IMG/VR virus record: IMGVR_UViG_3300048033_000958
Coordinates: 1-63,908 of that record
Source: a virus
Reading direction: 5' to 3' (one strand)
DNA: 63,908 nucleotides
The notes below the pieces were generated by a model that was given only the letters and a program-made list of their open reading frames with translations, did no database searches and was not told the origin of the DNA. Positions within the stretch are counted from its first letter, which is position 1. Every line of letters begins with the position of its first letter. The position numbers and the translations under genes are program-made. Below, piece by piece: positions 15,561 through 24,391 of this stretch.

Positions 15561-16837
15561 TATTTACTTACCTTCTTCAACTTCGGTAGTTTAAGTCCAA
15601 CTTGTGTAGGACCTTCACCTGCCTTATAAGTGTCAAGTAATTCGGACAATTTACTTGACATTTGGTCAATTGTAAAGTTGTCTTTTACATACTTACGATT
15701 CTTACGAGACCTCTCAGTTGCTTTCTTATAATTATCGTAAATCCACTTCATAACACCACCTGCTTCACCAAAGTTTATACCAAACCACTTTGACTCTTTC
15801 AAAATCCACTTATTTGCAGCTGAGGCATCTACTTCTTGGAGTTCACCACCTACCAAAAAGTTGAAATCAGATTTTAAGAAATCTAAGTGACCACTCCAAT
15901 TAGATGCAATGATTGGTTTACCACTTACACATGCTTCGAGTAATGGTCTACCAAATCCCTCACCACGAGTGAATGAAACGTGTGCTTTTACCTTTGGGTG
16001 ATTGTATAGTGAATTCATCTCTTCATCTGAAAGGTCTCCATCGAGAATATATACATTGGGTAGATTGTTTGAATCAATCATATTCTTAATCATCTCAACT
16101 CTCTTTCTCAACTCGTGGACATTTGTAATACCAGGTGCGGTAATAGATGTCTTGAGGATGAGTGCAGGTTTGTTCTTCTTGTTCTTGAAGGTATTGAAGA
16201 ATGTATGAATCAAACCACCCACATTTTTTCTATCGTGTCCAATGTTACCTTGTAACCAATGACCCACGAATAGGTATGCAAATGATTCTTTTACATCACC
16301 CATCACTTCTTTTACTGACTGATGAACCTCTACCTTATTATCATACACCATTGGGTCAAAACCTTCAAACAATACCTCAACGGGTTTTGTAAGTTTTACC
16401 TCACCTACTTTTTGTTTGGTCTTCTCATCAATCTTGTCATAAGTTGCTTGAAGAGTGGTCTTCGAATGTTCCGATGATACAAGTGTCAAATCCATACGAT
16501 TACACCCTTCGATAAAGTCTGGTGATGCGTTTGTGGTTTCAATCACTGCCGATACACCAATGTTAAAGTGTCCAACTGGTTGGAACTCACTTGGGATTGT
16601 AATCTGCATCCATACATCTGGTTTCTGATTCATCTGACCTGTAATAAGTCGAGATGTTAGGTCTTCATCTTCACTTGTCAATGCATTCTGAGGTGTATTA
16701 CCCCATCTTTGTGGTAGGATTTTAATGTCCCACTCTTCACCTTTAGTTTCAATTAGTGAACGAACTAAGTCTCTCGAACGAGACCCATATCCACTTCGTG
16801 TTGCGATAGGGCAACTAACTACACATAACTTTTTCAT
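15560..16837 (-). CDS. GT-B glycosyltransferase (GT4-like)
   Basis: This 425-aa protein has an N-terminal Rossmann half starting VVSCPIATRSGYGSRSRDLV and a C-terminal donor-binding half with LFVGHW, NVYILDGDLSDEEM and the GT4 signature RGEGFGRPLLEACVSGKPII (E-x7-E). It transfers a sugar from a nucleotide donor in the cytoplasm. It overlaps the next glycosyltransferase by 4 nt. The N-terminal half is diverged from standard GT4 enzymes; acceptor unknown. Confidence 0.85.
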   Translation of the reverse strand: MKKLCVVSCPIATRSGYGSRSRDLVRSLIETKGEEWDIKILPQRWGNTPQNALTSEDEDLTSRLITGQMNQKPDVWMQITIPSEFQPVGHFNIGVSAVIETTNASPDFIEGCNRMDLTLVSSEHSKTTLQATYDKIDEKTKQKVGEVKLTKPVEVLFEGFDPMVYDNKVEVHQSVKEVMGDVKESFAYLFVGHWLQGNIGHDRKNVGGLIHTFFNTFKNKKNKPALILKTSITAPGITNVHELRKRVEMIKNMIDSNNLPNVYILDGDLSDEEMNSLYNHPKVKAHVSFTRGEGFGRPLLEACVSGKPIIASNWSGHLDFLKSDFNFLVGGELQEVDASAANKWILKESKWFGINFGEAGGVMKWIYDNYKKATERSRKNRKYVKDNFTIDQMSSKLSELLDTYKAGEGPTQVGLKLPKLKKVSK

Positions 16838-18243
16838 GCTTCGTATATTTCAAATCGTTTACGAGGTGTCCAATTTTCAAAACACCCATCAATTGCTTCA
16901 ATAAATGATACACCCATTTCTTCGGATGACATCTTACTTTCGTTAATCACCCACTCGTGACCTTCTTGACCTACTTTTTCCAAGTGGTCTTTACCTGCTC
17001 TAAATGCATATCCCAACTTCTCTGCGACATCCATAAAGTCACATCTATCATCGAAGATAAACGGAGTTTGTGGTGAACCTTGGAGTGACCTATTAGATGG
17101 CCATACCGCATATGCCCAATTTCCCCAGGCAAGTAGTTCGTTGTTAGCCCACTTTCTTCTATCGTGTAGTGACCCAATCTCTACATAATCTTCTGCAGTT
17201 AATGATTCACCTTCCAAATCAAATCCACATTGGTCTTGTAATCCACCAGTCACATTCACCACGATTGGTGTACCTGCTCTCAACGCCTCACAAGATGCGA
17301 GACCGAATCCTTCGTTAGATGCGATGTTTAAGATGATGTCGCCCGAATTGTAATATAGGTTCAACTCTTCAGTCGAGAACTTAGTATCGGTAAACTTGTA
17401 ATCGCCATAGTGACCATTGTGTTTGATTACTTCATTCAAATCAGTACCATTGTCATCACTTCGCTGAGTATGTAAGAATAGACATACTTTCTTATCCTCG
17501 TGTTGTTTTGCAAACTCGTTGAATGCAAGAATTACATCACCTGGTACTTTTCTACGAATGTTTCTATTGTTCCATAAGACTACAAAATCATATTCGTTAA
17601 GTCCGTGCTTTTCTTTGAATTCTATCAATTTCTCATCATCCGATGCGAGTGGTCTAAAATGCTTTGATACTCCGTGTGGAATATATTTGTATGCCCAATT
17701 TTCCTTTGCCATACCATACTTCTCAAGAGTTCTCTTGTTGATACCATATGTTTGTTTTGAGATTGACACCAACAAATCACACGATGCGTAAAATGGTGCG
17801 TTCCACATTGGGTCTGGTAATGAGTCCCAAATGTTGTAATACATAATCGGACAAAACTCTCTTACCTCATGCTCCATATCATACAACCACTTCCAAAAAC
17901 GAGGGTCGGTAAAGTGTAGGATAGCATCTGGTTTTTCGATGTTAATTAATTGTCTCAATACATCTGGGTTACCATATCCAGTATTTGCATATATTTTAAG
18001 AGATGCATCATCAACACCAGTTTCTTTACGAACATCATCAGATACATCGAAAACTTTCCCTGCATCTGGATGTTTGAGTGCTGCTCCTAATTGAACCCAA
18101 TCATATTTATGGATTGTCGATAAGACAATCTCTTTTGATTGAGTTGCGATACCACTATGTAATCTAAGGTCATCCGATAGAAGTAGAATCTTTTTCTTCT
18201 TCGGTCTATTTGGGTCTACTTTGCGTAGTTTTGGTAATTCCAT
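16834..18243 (-). CDS. GT-B glycosyltransferase (GT4-like)
   Basis: This 469-aa protein starts with a proline/lysine-rich MELPKLRKVDPNRPKKKKIL, then LLLSDDLRLHSGIATQS, PDAILHFTDPR, YKYIPHGV and the donor site SNEGFGLASCEALRAGTPIV. It is the first gene downstream of the promoter region at 18271-18302. It is a paralogue in fold, but not a close copy, of the gene that follows. A cytoplasmic transferase in the glycan locus is likely. Confidence 0.85.
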   Translation of the reverse strand: MELPKLRKVDPNRPKKKKILLLSDDLRLHSGIATQSKEIVLSTIHKYDWVQLGAALKHPDAGKVFDVSDDVRKETGVDDASLKIYANTGYGNPDVLRQLINIEKPDAILHFTDPRFWKWLYDMEHEVREFCPIMYYNIWDSLPDPMWNAPFYASCDLLVSISKQTYGINKRTLEKYGMAKENWAYKYIPHGVSKHFRPLASDDEKLIEFKEKHGLNEYDFVVLWNNRNIRRKVPGDVILAFNEFAKQHEDKKVCLFLHTQRSDDNGTDLNEVIKHNGHYGDYKFTDTKFSTEELNLYYNSGDIILNIASNEGFGLASCEALRAGTPIVVNVTGGLQDQCGFDLEGESLTAEDYVEIGSLHDRRKWANNELLAWGNWAYAVWPSNRSLQGSPQTPFIFDDRCDFMDVAEKLGYAFRAGKDHLEKVGQEGHEWVINESKMSSEEMGVSFIEAIDGCFENWTPRKRFEIYEA

Positions 18244-18268
18244 TCGTAACTTTTTCCTTTTTATATTC

Positions 18269-18302
18269 TATAAATATACAAAAAAACTTTGTTAATTCCT
18301 AA
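18269..18302 (-). promoter_or_regulatory. promoter region with both late-like and early-like elements
   Basis: On the minus strand TTAG - 20 nt - TATATTTA (18302 to 18271) matches the early-type promoter class with one change in the -33 box. The same bases contain TATTTATA (18276-18269), the late-type core, 26 nt before the ATG of the glycosyltransferase. The gene cluster may therefore be transcribed in both phases. No terminator is seen between it and the carbamoyltransferase gene upstream. Confidence 0.55.
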
Positions 18303-20137
18303 TTCTTGAAATACATTGTGTCATTAATTACCAACACATCTACATCAGACTCATCAAATAATTTCATTGCATCTTCTGGACTCTCTACGATTGGTTCTCC
18401 TTTCACATTCAAAGATGTATTCAATACAACTGGGACTCCCGTTCTATCGTTGAATTTAGAAATCAAATCATAGAAGATAGGATTGTGGTCTCTTGTTAGG
18501 GTTTGAACCCTAGCAGTGTTGTCAATATGCACACCCGATGGAATCTCTTGTGGTTTTTTACAAGGAACGGTATGTAACATAAATGGTGATTCAAAATCCA
18601 TATTAAACCATTCACTTTTGTGTTCTTCAAGAACTACTGGTGCAAATGGTCTAAACCATTCTCTGAATTTTACTCTTGAGTTAAGGATGTCCTTCATCTC
18701 CTTCTTACGAGGGTCAGTTATGAAAGAACGATTTCCTAAAGCACGAGGACCAAACTCAGACCTACCTTGATACCAACATACAATTTTACCATCTGCAAGA
18801 GAATCTGCAAGTCGGTCTAAATCAAGACTAAGTGGAGTATAGTTAGATTCTGGTTGATGAACGTAATTGATACCTAAGTAAGCGAGGTCTTGTGTTTTGT
18901 ATTCTATTTTTGGGTCACCATTAAATGTATGTGTGTAATATAAAGCAGAACCTGCCGATATACCATCATCACCACAAGCAGGGAAGAAATGAACTCTCTC
19001 AAATCCAGTCTCTTGTAAGATTCGATAGTTTGCATTACAATTCAATGCAACCCCACCTGCCAAACACAAATTACCATTGTTAAATTCCTTGGTTTCTTCA
19101 AACAAGATTTGTGCATACTTTACCATAGCATGTTCGAGTAAGTATTGAATGTTGGCGGCAGCATCCATTACCTCTTGTTTATTATAATCACCCTTTTTCC
19201 AAACACTTTGCCATCTTTTGGTATAAAAATGTGCATCTTTATCACCATTTTGAATCTCTTCTTTGAGACCATTAACGTGTGGGAATTTACCAGTGATTTG
19301 AGAAAATAACCAATCGATGTATTGGTGGTCTTGTACAGGTGAATCTCGTTTCCAAATAGGTTCAACCCACTTATCTGCATTTTCTTTTACTTTACCACTA
19401 ACATTACCAAAGGCAGCAAGACCCATCAATACACCTGCTTTAGTCGTACCAGGACCTAATCCTAATAGTTCAGTTGCAGCATCATAGAATGTACCAATCA
19501 TTAAACCTGGTTCTCTGAACATAGACAATATTGGACCATCACCAATGTAATACCCACTACAATTTTCGGGGTCGTGCATTGAGGCATCCACAGTCATAAT
19601 AGCACACTTTTCGAATGGAGAAGTATAATATGCTGCTGCTGCGTGAGTAGTATGGTGGTCCACAAATACACCTCTGATGATTCTATCATACCCTTCAATC
19701 TTACAATTAAAGTTCAATGTATAATGTGAAGTGATAGCACCCGAACTATATGGTGGTTGAATTCTATCAATATACCAAGGTAGTGTATATCCATATTCAG
19801 TATCCCTTACCTTATTATCGTAAGAATCCAAGTGATTCAAGAGGATACTTTCTTTGTTATATGTACCCAATTGAGAAAATGGGTATTGCATATCTTTTGG
19901 TGCATATATATTCATCCAAGGACACGTGCCTTGATTCCAATATCCCATACTGATAATATCAACATCATCTAATGTTATAAAATTATCTGATAAGAATCTA
20001 TCTAATGCAGCTCTTGATAAAAATGTATCTTTCTTGTTTCTTGAATATCGTTCTACTGCGATAGAACATATTAACTTACCATCTCTAACTAATGAAAGGG
20101 ACGCATCGTGTCCCGAATGAATTCCTAGAATTGTCAT
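18299..20137 (-). CDS. carbamoyltransferase (NodU/TobZ family)
   Basis: This 612-aa protein carries both domains of the family. The N-terminal YrdC/Kae1-like part has ILGIHSGHDASLSLV, the metal-binding VFVDHHTTHAAAAYYTSPF and GVLMGLAAFG. The C-terminal part has LAGGVALNCNANYRI, GRSEFGPRALGNRSFITDPR, FREWFRPFAP and VVLNTSLNVKGEPIVESP. It moves a carbamoyl group from carbamoyl phosphate via an adenylate to a sugar hydroxyl. The context says it decorates the phage-encoded glycan. It overlaps its upstream neighbour by 4 nt. Length and motifs are complete. Confidence 0.9.
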   Translation of the reverse strand: MTILGIHSGHDASLSLVRDGKLICSIAVERYSRNKKDTFLSRAALDRFLSDNFITLDDVDIISMGYWNQGTCPWMNIYAPKDMQYPFSQLGTYNKESILLNHLDSYDNKVRDTEYGYTLPWYIDRIQPPYSSGAITSHYTLNFNCKIEGYDRIIRGVFVDHHTTHAAAAYYTSPFEKCAIMTVDASMHDPENCSGYYIGDGPILSMFREPGLMIGTFYDAATELLGLGPGTTKAGVLMGLAAFGNVSGKVKENADKWVEPIWKRDSPVQDHQYIDWLFSQITGKFPHVNGLKEEIQNGDKDAHFYTKRWQSVWKKGDYNKQEVMDAAANIQYLLEHAMVKYAQILFEETKEFNNGNLCLAGGVALNCNANYRILQETGFERVHFFPACGDDGISAGSALYYTHTFNGDPKIEYKTQDLAYLGINYVHQPESNYTPLSLDLDRLADSLADGKIVCWYQGRSEFGPRALGNRSFITDPRKKEMKDILNSRVKFREWFRPFAPVVLEEHKSEWFNMDFESPFMLHTVPCKKPQEIPSGVHIDNTARVQTLTRDHNPIFYDLISKFNDRTGVPVVLNTSLNVKGEPIVESPEDAMKLFDESDVDVLVINDTMYFKN

Positions 20138-20529
20138 TGTATAAAACTTGCCTTTTTATTTGATTTTATTAATACTCTTTTGAAGTGATTGTATTCTTTT
20201 TGTTTGATTTCACCAAAGTAATAGATTTTGTCTGAACCCCGTACCACACAATCATATTGGTGTAAAGGTTGTGTTGGGTGATATGGTTTTCCATAATAGT
20301 CTTTTTCCATACCACTATAAAGTGACATTGTTGATGATGCTGGATTATATTCAATATACTTCACACCCATCTCCAATGCAAACTTACGAACCCATTTTTC
20401 TATTCCATCTTTATTTCCTCTTGTGATGAGAATAAGTTCCTCTCCAAACTTTTGTTTTAGTTTCCAAACCAGTTCTTTGATTTCACCTCTATTCTCATAC
20501 TTCGGACTCCCTATCAGTGCTATTCTCAT
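20134..20529 (-). CDS. SLOG/DUF2493-like nucleotide-binding protein
   Basis: I start this 131-aa protein at the ATG at 20529 (MRIALIGSPKYENRGEIKEL) rather than at a longer frame that only reads through the transglycosylase gene. A Rossmann-like start, EELILITRGNKDGIEKWVRKFA and GVKYIEYNP recall the YspA/DUF2493 branch of the SLOG superfamily, which binds nucleotide derivatives. It sits between the transglycosylase and the carbamoyltransferase, overlapping both. Ligand and role unknown. Confidence 0.55.
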   Translation of the reverse strand: MRIALIGSPKYENRGEIKELVWKLKQKFGEELILITRGNKDGIEKWVRKFALEMGVKYIEYNPASSTMSLYSGMEKDYYGKPYHPTQPLHQYDCVVRGSDKIYYFGEIKQKEYNHFKRVLIKSNKKASFIQ

Positions 20530-21025
20530 TGTACTTGAGTCTTTTTTGAACCTTTCTCCAATACTTTTGGGTTTGTTTCTTTTGTAGTCCCTTCGGACCA
20601 CCATTCCAACAACGGGCGATTTTCTCATATGAACTTGTTTCGTGATAATAGTTTGCAATAACATTGAACATCTCAATAGATTTGTCCTCTGACCATCGGT
20701 CTTCTAATGTATATATGTGACTCGAACCTTGTAAACCTAAAACTCGGTTAACTTCTTTTACCATAATTGGTCGAATCTGAAGAACTCCAACCGCATCCTC
20801 TCGTTTACAATAAGCAGATGTGTCACATCTACTTTCTACCCACATTAATGCATTAACCAATGGGGTAAGGTCTCGTTTGATAGTTACTAGGTTTAACTCC
20901 GGCTTTGGAGTTTCGATTTCAAGTGTAACTTCTTTACTTGGAACTTCTATCAAATCTTGCTTTGGTAGTTTGATGTAGGTAGATGAAGTAAGTGCTACCA
21001 TAGATAATAAAATCAACTTTCTCAT
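20495..21025 (-). CDS. lytic transglycosylase (SLT-like) with signal peptide
   Basis: This 176-aa protein has an N-terminal signal-like MRKLILLSMVALTSSTY without lipobox. The SLT-type core (about 55-165) contains the catalytic glutamate E64 in ALMWVESRCD, then EDAVGVLQIRPIMVKEVNRV and ARCWNGGPKG ... YWRKV. It cleaves the MurNAc-GlcNAc bond. With an export signal it may act in the periplasm during infection or lysis, complementing the amidase endolysin 15 kb away. It could also be carried in the virion. Confidence 0.8.
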   Translation of the reverse strand: MRKLILLSMVALTSSTYIKLPKQDLIEVPSKEVTLEIETPKPELNLVTIKRDLTPLVNALMWVESRCDTSAYCKREDAVGVLQIRPIMVKEVNRVLGLQGSSHIYTLEDRWSEDKSIEMFNVIANYYHETSSYEKIARCWNGGPKGLQKKQTQKYWRKVQKRLKYNENSTDRESEV

Positions 21026-21028
21026 ATA

Positions 21029-21964
21029 TTATTCTTTGATTCTTTCTTTCTTGTTACACAACTCACTCTTCTTGAATGGACAATACTTACAATTCTTAGA
21101 GTTTTTACCTGCAAGGGCAGGAAACTCACCTTCAGTATTGTATGACCCATCATCGTTGAATGACTTGGAAATAAACTCATCAAAACTTGTAGTGATGTTT
21201 CTCATCGTTCTACTTCCGTGGGCAGGTACAAACTCCTGTACTCTCTTTTGAGCAAACATTGCCTCTTCCCACAACTTACGTTTTACGATGAAGTATCTAA
21301 CTTGAATCTTGTCGATTGGCCAACCATATTGTTCTGAGAAGAACTTCTTATATAGAACCAATTGAGCAGTTTTGGTTTTGTCTTTCTTCTGATACTCATT
21401 CCACCCTCTTGTAGATGTTTTGATATCCCAAATCTCGATGATGCCATCTTGGTCTTCGAACACCAAATCGATGAACCCTTTCATCATAATGTTCTCATTA
21501 GAGGTTGGGTAGTAGATTGGTAACTCGACACCTACCAACTTGAGTCGTTTGGTTGAGAAGTAGTCAGTTCTATTCTTTTTGATAAAGTCAATAATTTGTA
21601 AACCATCATCGTAGAACTCATTCATCTCATCCTTCGTGGTGAACTTACCATAACGGGCAACCATCACTTTATATTCTTGTGCCATTGAGTCCAACAATAG
21701 TTTACTCAAGTCAAGTTTCTCTGCTTCACTTGGACCATCCTTGTATAGAACCTGTAACCACTCTTGTAGAGTCTCGTGCATTGCAGTACCAAAGACAAGG
21801 TGAATCGATGGGTCGAAGTCTTTGTGACCATCCATATAAGTCAACTTCCATTGTTTAGGACAATTAGCATACATTGTATATTGAGAATAGGAAATCTTAG
21901 AGTCTCCTTGCTTCTCTTCGTGTACTGGAAAATTGAATATGTTTGATACTACTGACTTTTTCAT
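21029..21964 (-). CDS. Cas4/RecB-like PD-(D/E)XK nuclease with Fe-S cysteines
   Basis: This 311-aa protein has C35 near the N-terminus (MYANCPKQW) and C292, C295 and C303 at the C-terminus (NCKYCPFKKSELC), which would hold a 4Fe-4S cluster. The nuclease core is H63 (GTAMHETL), D166 (KGFIDLVF), D180-I-K182 (EIWDIKTS) and QLVLY. This is the Cas4/AddB-type exonuclease fold common in marine phages. It likely processes DNA ends in recombination or host DNA breakdown. There is no cas1 or CRISPR repeat nearby. A strong early-type promoter precedes it. Confidence 0.85.
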   Translation of the reverse strand: MKKSVVSNIFNFPVHEEKQGDSKISYSQYTMYANCPKQWKLTYMDGHKDFDPSIHLVFGTAMHETLQEWLQVLYKDGPSEAEKLDLSKLLLDSMAQEYKVMVARYGKFTTKDEMNEFYDDGLQIIDFIKKNRTDYFSTKRLKLVGVELPIYYPTSNENIMMKGFIDLVFEDQDGIIEIWDIKTSTRGWNEYQKKDKTKTAQLVLYKKFFSEQYGWPIDKIQVRYFIVKRKLWEEAMFAQKRVQEFVPAHGSRTMRNITTSFDEFISKSFNDDGSYNTEGEFPALAGKNSKNCKYCPFKKSELCNKKERIKE

Positions 21965-21983
21965 CTATCTCTTATTTCTATTA

Positions 21984-22015
21984 CTAATATACAAAATTAT
22001 AGTGAAACCACCAAA
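21984..22015 (-). promoter_or_regulatory. early-type promoter P1 (TTTG-N20-TATATTAG)
   Basis: Read on the minus strand, TTTG (22015-22012), 20 nt, TATATTAG (21991-21984), 19 nt before the nuclease ATG. A conserved TAACAATTTATTAACATT-type element lies just upstream (22037-22020). The layout matches the Bacteroidota -33/-7 promoter with one change in the -7 box. Confidence 0.75.
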
Positions 22016-22034
22016 TTTCAATGTTAATAAATTG

Positions 22035-22187
22035 TTATTGTTTTGACTCTTCACCTGCTTGGAATGCAAGTCTGAGTCCATATCCAATGAGGACTCCACC
22101 AAAGAACGACAATAGGATTGAGTTGTAGGCAACGGCGAACCATATACCAAACATACTCATCCATATTGCGTGACCATATTTGGTCAT
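22035..22187 (-). CDS. 50-aa membrane protein
   Basis: This frame (MTKYGHAIWMSMFGIWFAV ... QAGEESKQ) starts 2 nt after the stop of the Nmad1-like gene. It has one long hydrophobic stretch or hairpin (about 8-42) with glycines, and a charged tail. It is a small inner-membrane protein of unknown role at the end of the replication operon, just before promoter P1. Confidence 0.55.
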   Translation of the reverse strand: MTKYGHAIWMSMFGIWFAVAYNSILLSFFGGVLIGYGLRLAFQAGEESKQ

Positions 22188-22189
22188 TC

Positions 22190-22600
22190 TTACTTTGCCC
22201 ATTTTCCGTTTTGGACTAATTGAGCAATGATACCATATACTGATAAATCTGCATAGGTATCTTGTAGTGATTCACCAACCTCATCGGGTTGACCTAATAC
22301 TACGAGTTGTTTTAGTCTCTGAACCTTATCGTTCATTCTGAACCACAATCCAGTTAGTGATAGTTTTACATCATCGTTTGTCTCCAATGGAGTTCCAACT
22401 GAGATGTTACCTGGTCCATAGTTTCGTTGCTTCTTACAAAAGGTTTCGTATTGTTCCCACATAATCCTTTTGTATTCTTCCATCATTTCGGGGTATTGTT
22501 GTTCACAATACTCGATTGCAGTGCGTTCACCATAGATTGGTCTTTCCTCTTCACGAACCCACTCTACTTTGTTTTTTGCTTCTTTAATTACTTCAGCCAT
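22190..22600 (-). CDS. Nmad1/DUF1599-like protein
   Basis: This 136-aa helical protein reads FCKKQRNYGPGNI, then LTGLWFRMNDKVQRLKQLVV and VGESLQDTYADLSVYGIIAQL. The pattern 'K-x-YG ... R--DK--RL ... ES--DT--DL--Y-II' is the DUF1599 (nucleotide modification associated domain 1) pattern. That family has been linked by genome context to hypermodified DNA bases and resembles all-alpha NTP pyrophosphohydrolases. It overlaps the clamp-loader small subunit gene by 13 nt. The precise activity is not known. Confidence 0.7.
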   Translation of the reverse strand: MAEVIKEAKNKVEWVREEERPIYGERTAIEYCEQQYPEMMEEYKRIMWEQYETFCKKQRNYGPGNISVGTPLETNDDVKLSLTGLWFRMNDKVQRLKQLVVLGQPDEVGESLQDTYADLSVYGIIAQLVQNGKWAK

Positions 22601-23028
22601 TTCTTGATTTCTTTTTTGTCTACTCCAAACTTACTGATAATTTCTATTACCTCATCTTTTGATAACATATCTAGGTAATCTTTCACTTCTCTCTTTGATA
22701 CTTCAAAGTATCTCGATAGATACTCCAATGTATTATCATTGTATTTACTCTTACCCTTTGCTTTTACATATTTGTCGAATGTTTTCTTTTTGGGTAATAC
22801 ATCCAAATACAATTTATAAACATCACGAGGTGATAATTGACCAATGGTGTATTTTTGCAATTCATTGATTAACTCAATGTGATGTAGATTCATAGACAAC
22901 CATCGGTTGATGATAAAGGGTGAAAAGGACTTCTTGTCCATATCAGACAAAGAGTCCCAATCTACCTTCTTTTCCTTGATTCCAGAAAGATGTTCGAAGA
23001 TGGTTTTAGCCTTCTTGGTTTGCGACAT
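22588..23028 (-). CDS. 62: clamp loader small subunit (T4 gp62-like)
   Basis: This is a 146-aa protein from the ATG at 23028 (MSQTKKAKTIFEHL). The hallmark FSPFIINRWLSMNLHHIELINEL, then PKKKTFDKYVK and LSRYFEVSKREVKDYLDML, follow the gp62 pattern. With gp44 it loads the gp45 clamp for DNA polymerase. It overlaps the zinc-ribbon gene by 23 nt and sits two genes downstream of gp44, as expected for a T4-type replisome cluster. The start is chosen to match the family; the longer frame upstream reads inside the neighbour. Confidence 0.85.
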   Translation of the reverse strand: MSQTKKAKTIFEHLSGIKEKKVDWDSLSDMDKKSFSPFIINRWLSMNLHHIELINELQKYTIGQLSPRDVYKLYLDVLPKKKTFDKYVKAKGKSKYNDNTLEYLSRYFEVSKREVKDYLDMLSKDEVIEIISKFGVDKKEIKKWLK

Positions 23029-23287
23029 CTTCAAAGAGTTCTTTTGGAGTAAACTTAGGATGAACCGTACCACAATTGTTACAAACCACTACTGGGATTG
23101 GTAACATTGATGGTTGGCCATTTGGAGATTGCATTGCTGATACCTCTTTGAACATTTGTAGTTCATCGAAGAAGATACCATCACATTGTGGGCAAGTTAC
23201 ATTCTTCAACTTTGTAACATCCAAATTCATTTGTGGAGATTGTGCGGGTTGACCCATCTCTACGATTTTACTTTTTTTCTTTGCCAT
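23006..23287 (-). CDS. zinc-ribbon phage protein (93 aa)
   Basis: A basic N-terminus (MAKKKSKIVEMGQPAQSP) is followed by VTCPQCDGIFF (C32, C35) and VVVCNNCGTVHP (C69, C72), a four-cysteine zinc ribbon. It lies inside the clamp-loader cluster between gp62 and the Hc1-like gene and overlaps gp62. Probably a small nucleic-acid or protein adaptor of the replisome; no defined function. Confidence 0.7.
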   Translation of the reverse strand: MAKKKSKIVEMGQPAQSPQMNLDVTKLKNVTCPQCDGIFFDELQMFKEVSAMQSPNGQPSMLPIPVVVCNNCGTVHPKFTPKELFEDVANQEG

Positions 23288-23290
23288 AAT

Positions 23291-23461
23291 TTACTTACTT
23301 TCTTCTACCGATGCTTTACGATAGTCAGTTACCAATTTCTTCAACTCATTGATTACTTTACGAGCACGAGTCTTAGATGCTTTGGTTGTACCATTGTGTT
23401 CGGTTTCAAATTGAGCAAACAACTCCTGCATCTGCTCAAATAATTCTTGTGATTTTGCCAT
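23291..23461 (-). CDS. histone H1-like (Hc1-type) small basic protein
   Basis: This 56-aa frame starts MAKSQELFEQMQELFAQF and ends in TTKASKTRARKVINELKKLV...YRKA. The central 'K-S-x-R-R-x-V-x-x-L-K-K-L' helix resembles Hc1/histone H1-like proteins known in Bacteroidota and chlamydiae and in some T4-like phages. It should bind DNA or crowd around it. It is packed between gp44 (3 nt) and the zinc-ribbon gene (3 nt). Confidence 0.6.
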   Translation of the reverse strand: MAKSQELFEQMQELFAQFETEHNGTTKASKTRARKVINELKKLVTDYRKASVEESK

Positions 23462-23464
23462 AAT

Positions 23465-24391
23465 TTATTTATTTAGTGTCATTAATATGTTTAACATCAT
23501 CGCCATTACGTTGATTTCCTTATCAACTACCATAGAGTCTTTATATTGACCATCTGCGATGTTTAAGATAGTCTGACCCACTTTACCACTTGCATATGTA
23601 TCAATCTCATCATAAAGACCTCTATACAATGGAGTAAAATCCTTCACCTTAGAGTCAGCAATGATTTGTCTGATTTCGGTGAATTGTTGTTTGATGTCAC
23701 CACCTTTTTGTAGTATCTTAACAACATTGTCAATGTAATTTGCTTGGACTGTTGATGTTGTATCAATCTTCAATTCACCATTCACCACCTGTCGTTGAGC
23801 CGCATTGAGAACTCTACGAATGTCGGGATATCCACTATTGACTAAGACTGCAAGTTCTTCGTTTTGGAAAGACACACCCTCTTCAGTTAAGATTTGGTGT
23901 AGTCTCTTTGCAACCTCTTTCTTAGATGGTGGTGTGATTGCGAATGTCTGGCAACGAGATTGAATTGGGTCAATGACCTTCTCAACATAATTACAAGTCA
24001 AGATAAACCGAGTTGATTTACTGAAAGTCTCCATTAGATTACGAAGTGCTGCTTGAGCATTTGGTGTCAAATAATCAGACTCATCCAAGATTACAACTTT
24101 CCACTTACGGAATCCCATTGAAGATGCAAACCCACGAATCTTATCACGAACTGCATCAACGGAGTTTTCATCCGAAGCATTGATATACATCACATCACAA
24201 TCGATTTGGTTAGTGATGATTTTTGCGAGGGTAGTCTTACCCGTACCTGCTACTCCGTAAAGTAGTAGGTGTGGTACATCCTCATTCTCAATGTAAATCT
24301 TTACTTTCTCAAGGATATGTTCGTTTCCAACATAACCTTCTAACGTATCGGGTCTATATTTTTCTACCCAAAGTGAATTACTCATTTTCAT
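23465..24391 (-). CDS. 44: clamp loader ATPase subunit (T4 gp44-like)
   Basis: This 308-aa AAA+ protein starts LWVEKYRPDTLEGYVG and has Walker A GVAGTGKTT (46-54), Walker B VVILDESD (99-106), sensor 1 FILTCNY and the SRC motif QSRCQTF. It forms the ATPase ring with gp62 that opens the gp45 clamp. Length is close to T4 gp44 (319 aa). It overlaps the glycosyltransferase gene upstream by 14 nt. Start uncertain between two ATGs 6 nt apart. Confidence 0.93.
   Translation of the reverse strand: MKMSNSLWVEKYRPDTLEGYVGNEHILEKVKIYIENEDVPHLLLYGVAGTGKTTLAKIITNQIDCDVMYINASDENSVDAVRDKIRGFASSMGFRKWKVVILDESDYLTPNAQAALRNLMETFSKSTRFILTCNYVEKVIDPIQSRCQTFAITPPSKKEVAKRLHQILTEEGVSFQNEELAVLVNSGYPDIRRVLNAAQRQVVNGELKIDTTSTVQANYIDNVVKILQKGGDIKQQFTEIRQIIADSKVKDFTPLYRGLYDEIDTYASGKVGQTILNIADGQYKDSMVVDKEINVMAMMLNILMTLNK

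Noticed and set aside
16971-17177. Minus-strand short frame inside the GT4 gene
   Set aside because: Entirely internal and out of frame with a strong glycosyltransferase gene.
21965-22150. Minus-strand 61-aa frame downstream of the Nmad1-like gene
   Set aside because: It contains promoter P1 and lies in another frame than the better-supported 50-aa membrane gene at 22035-22187.
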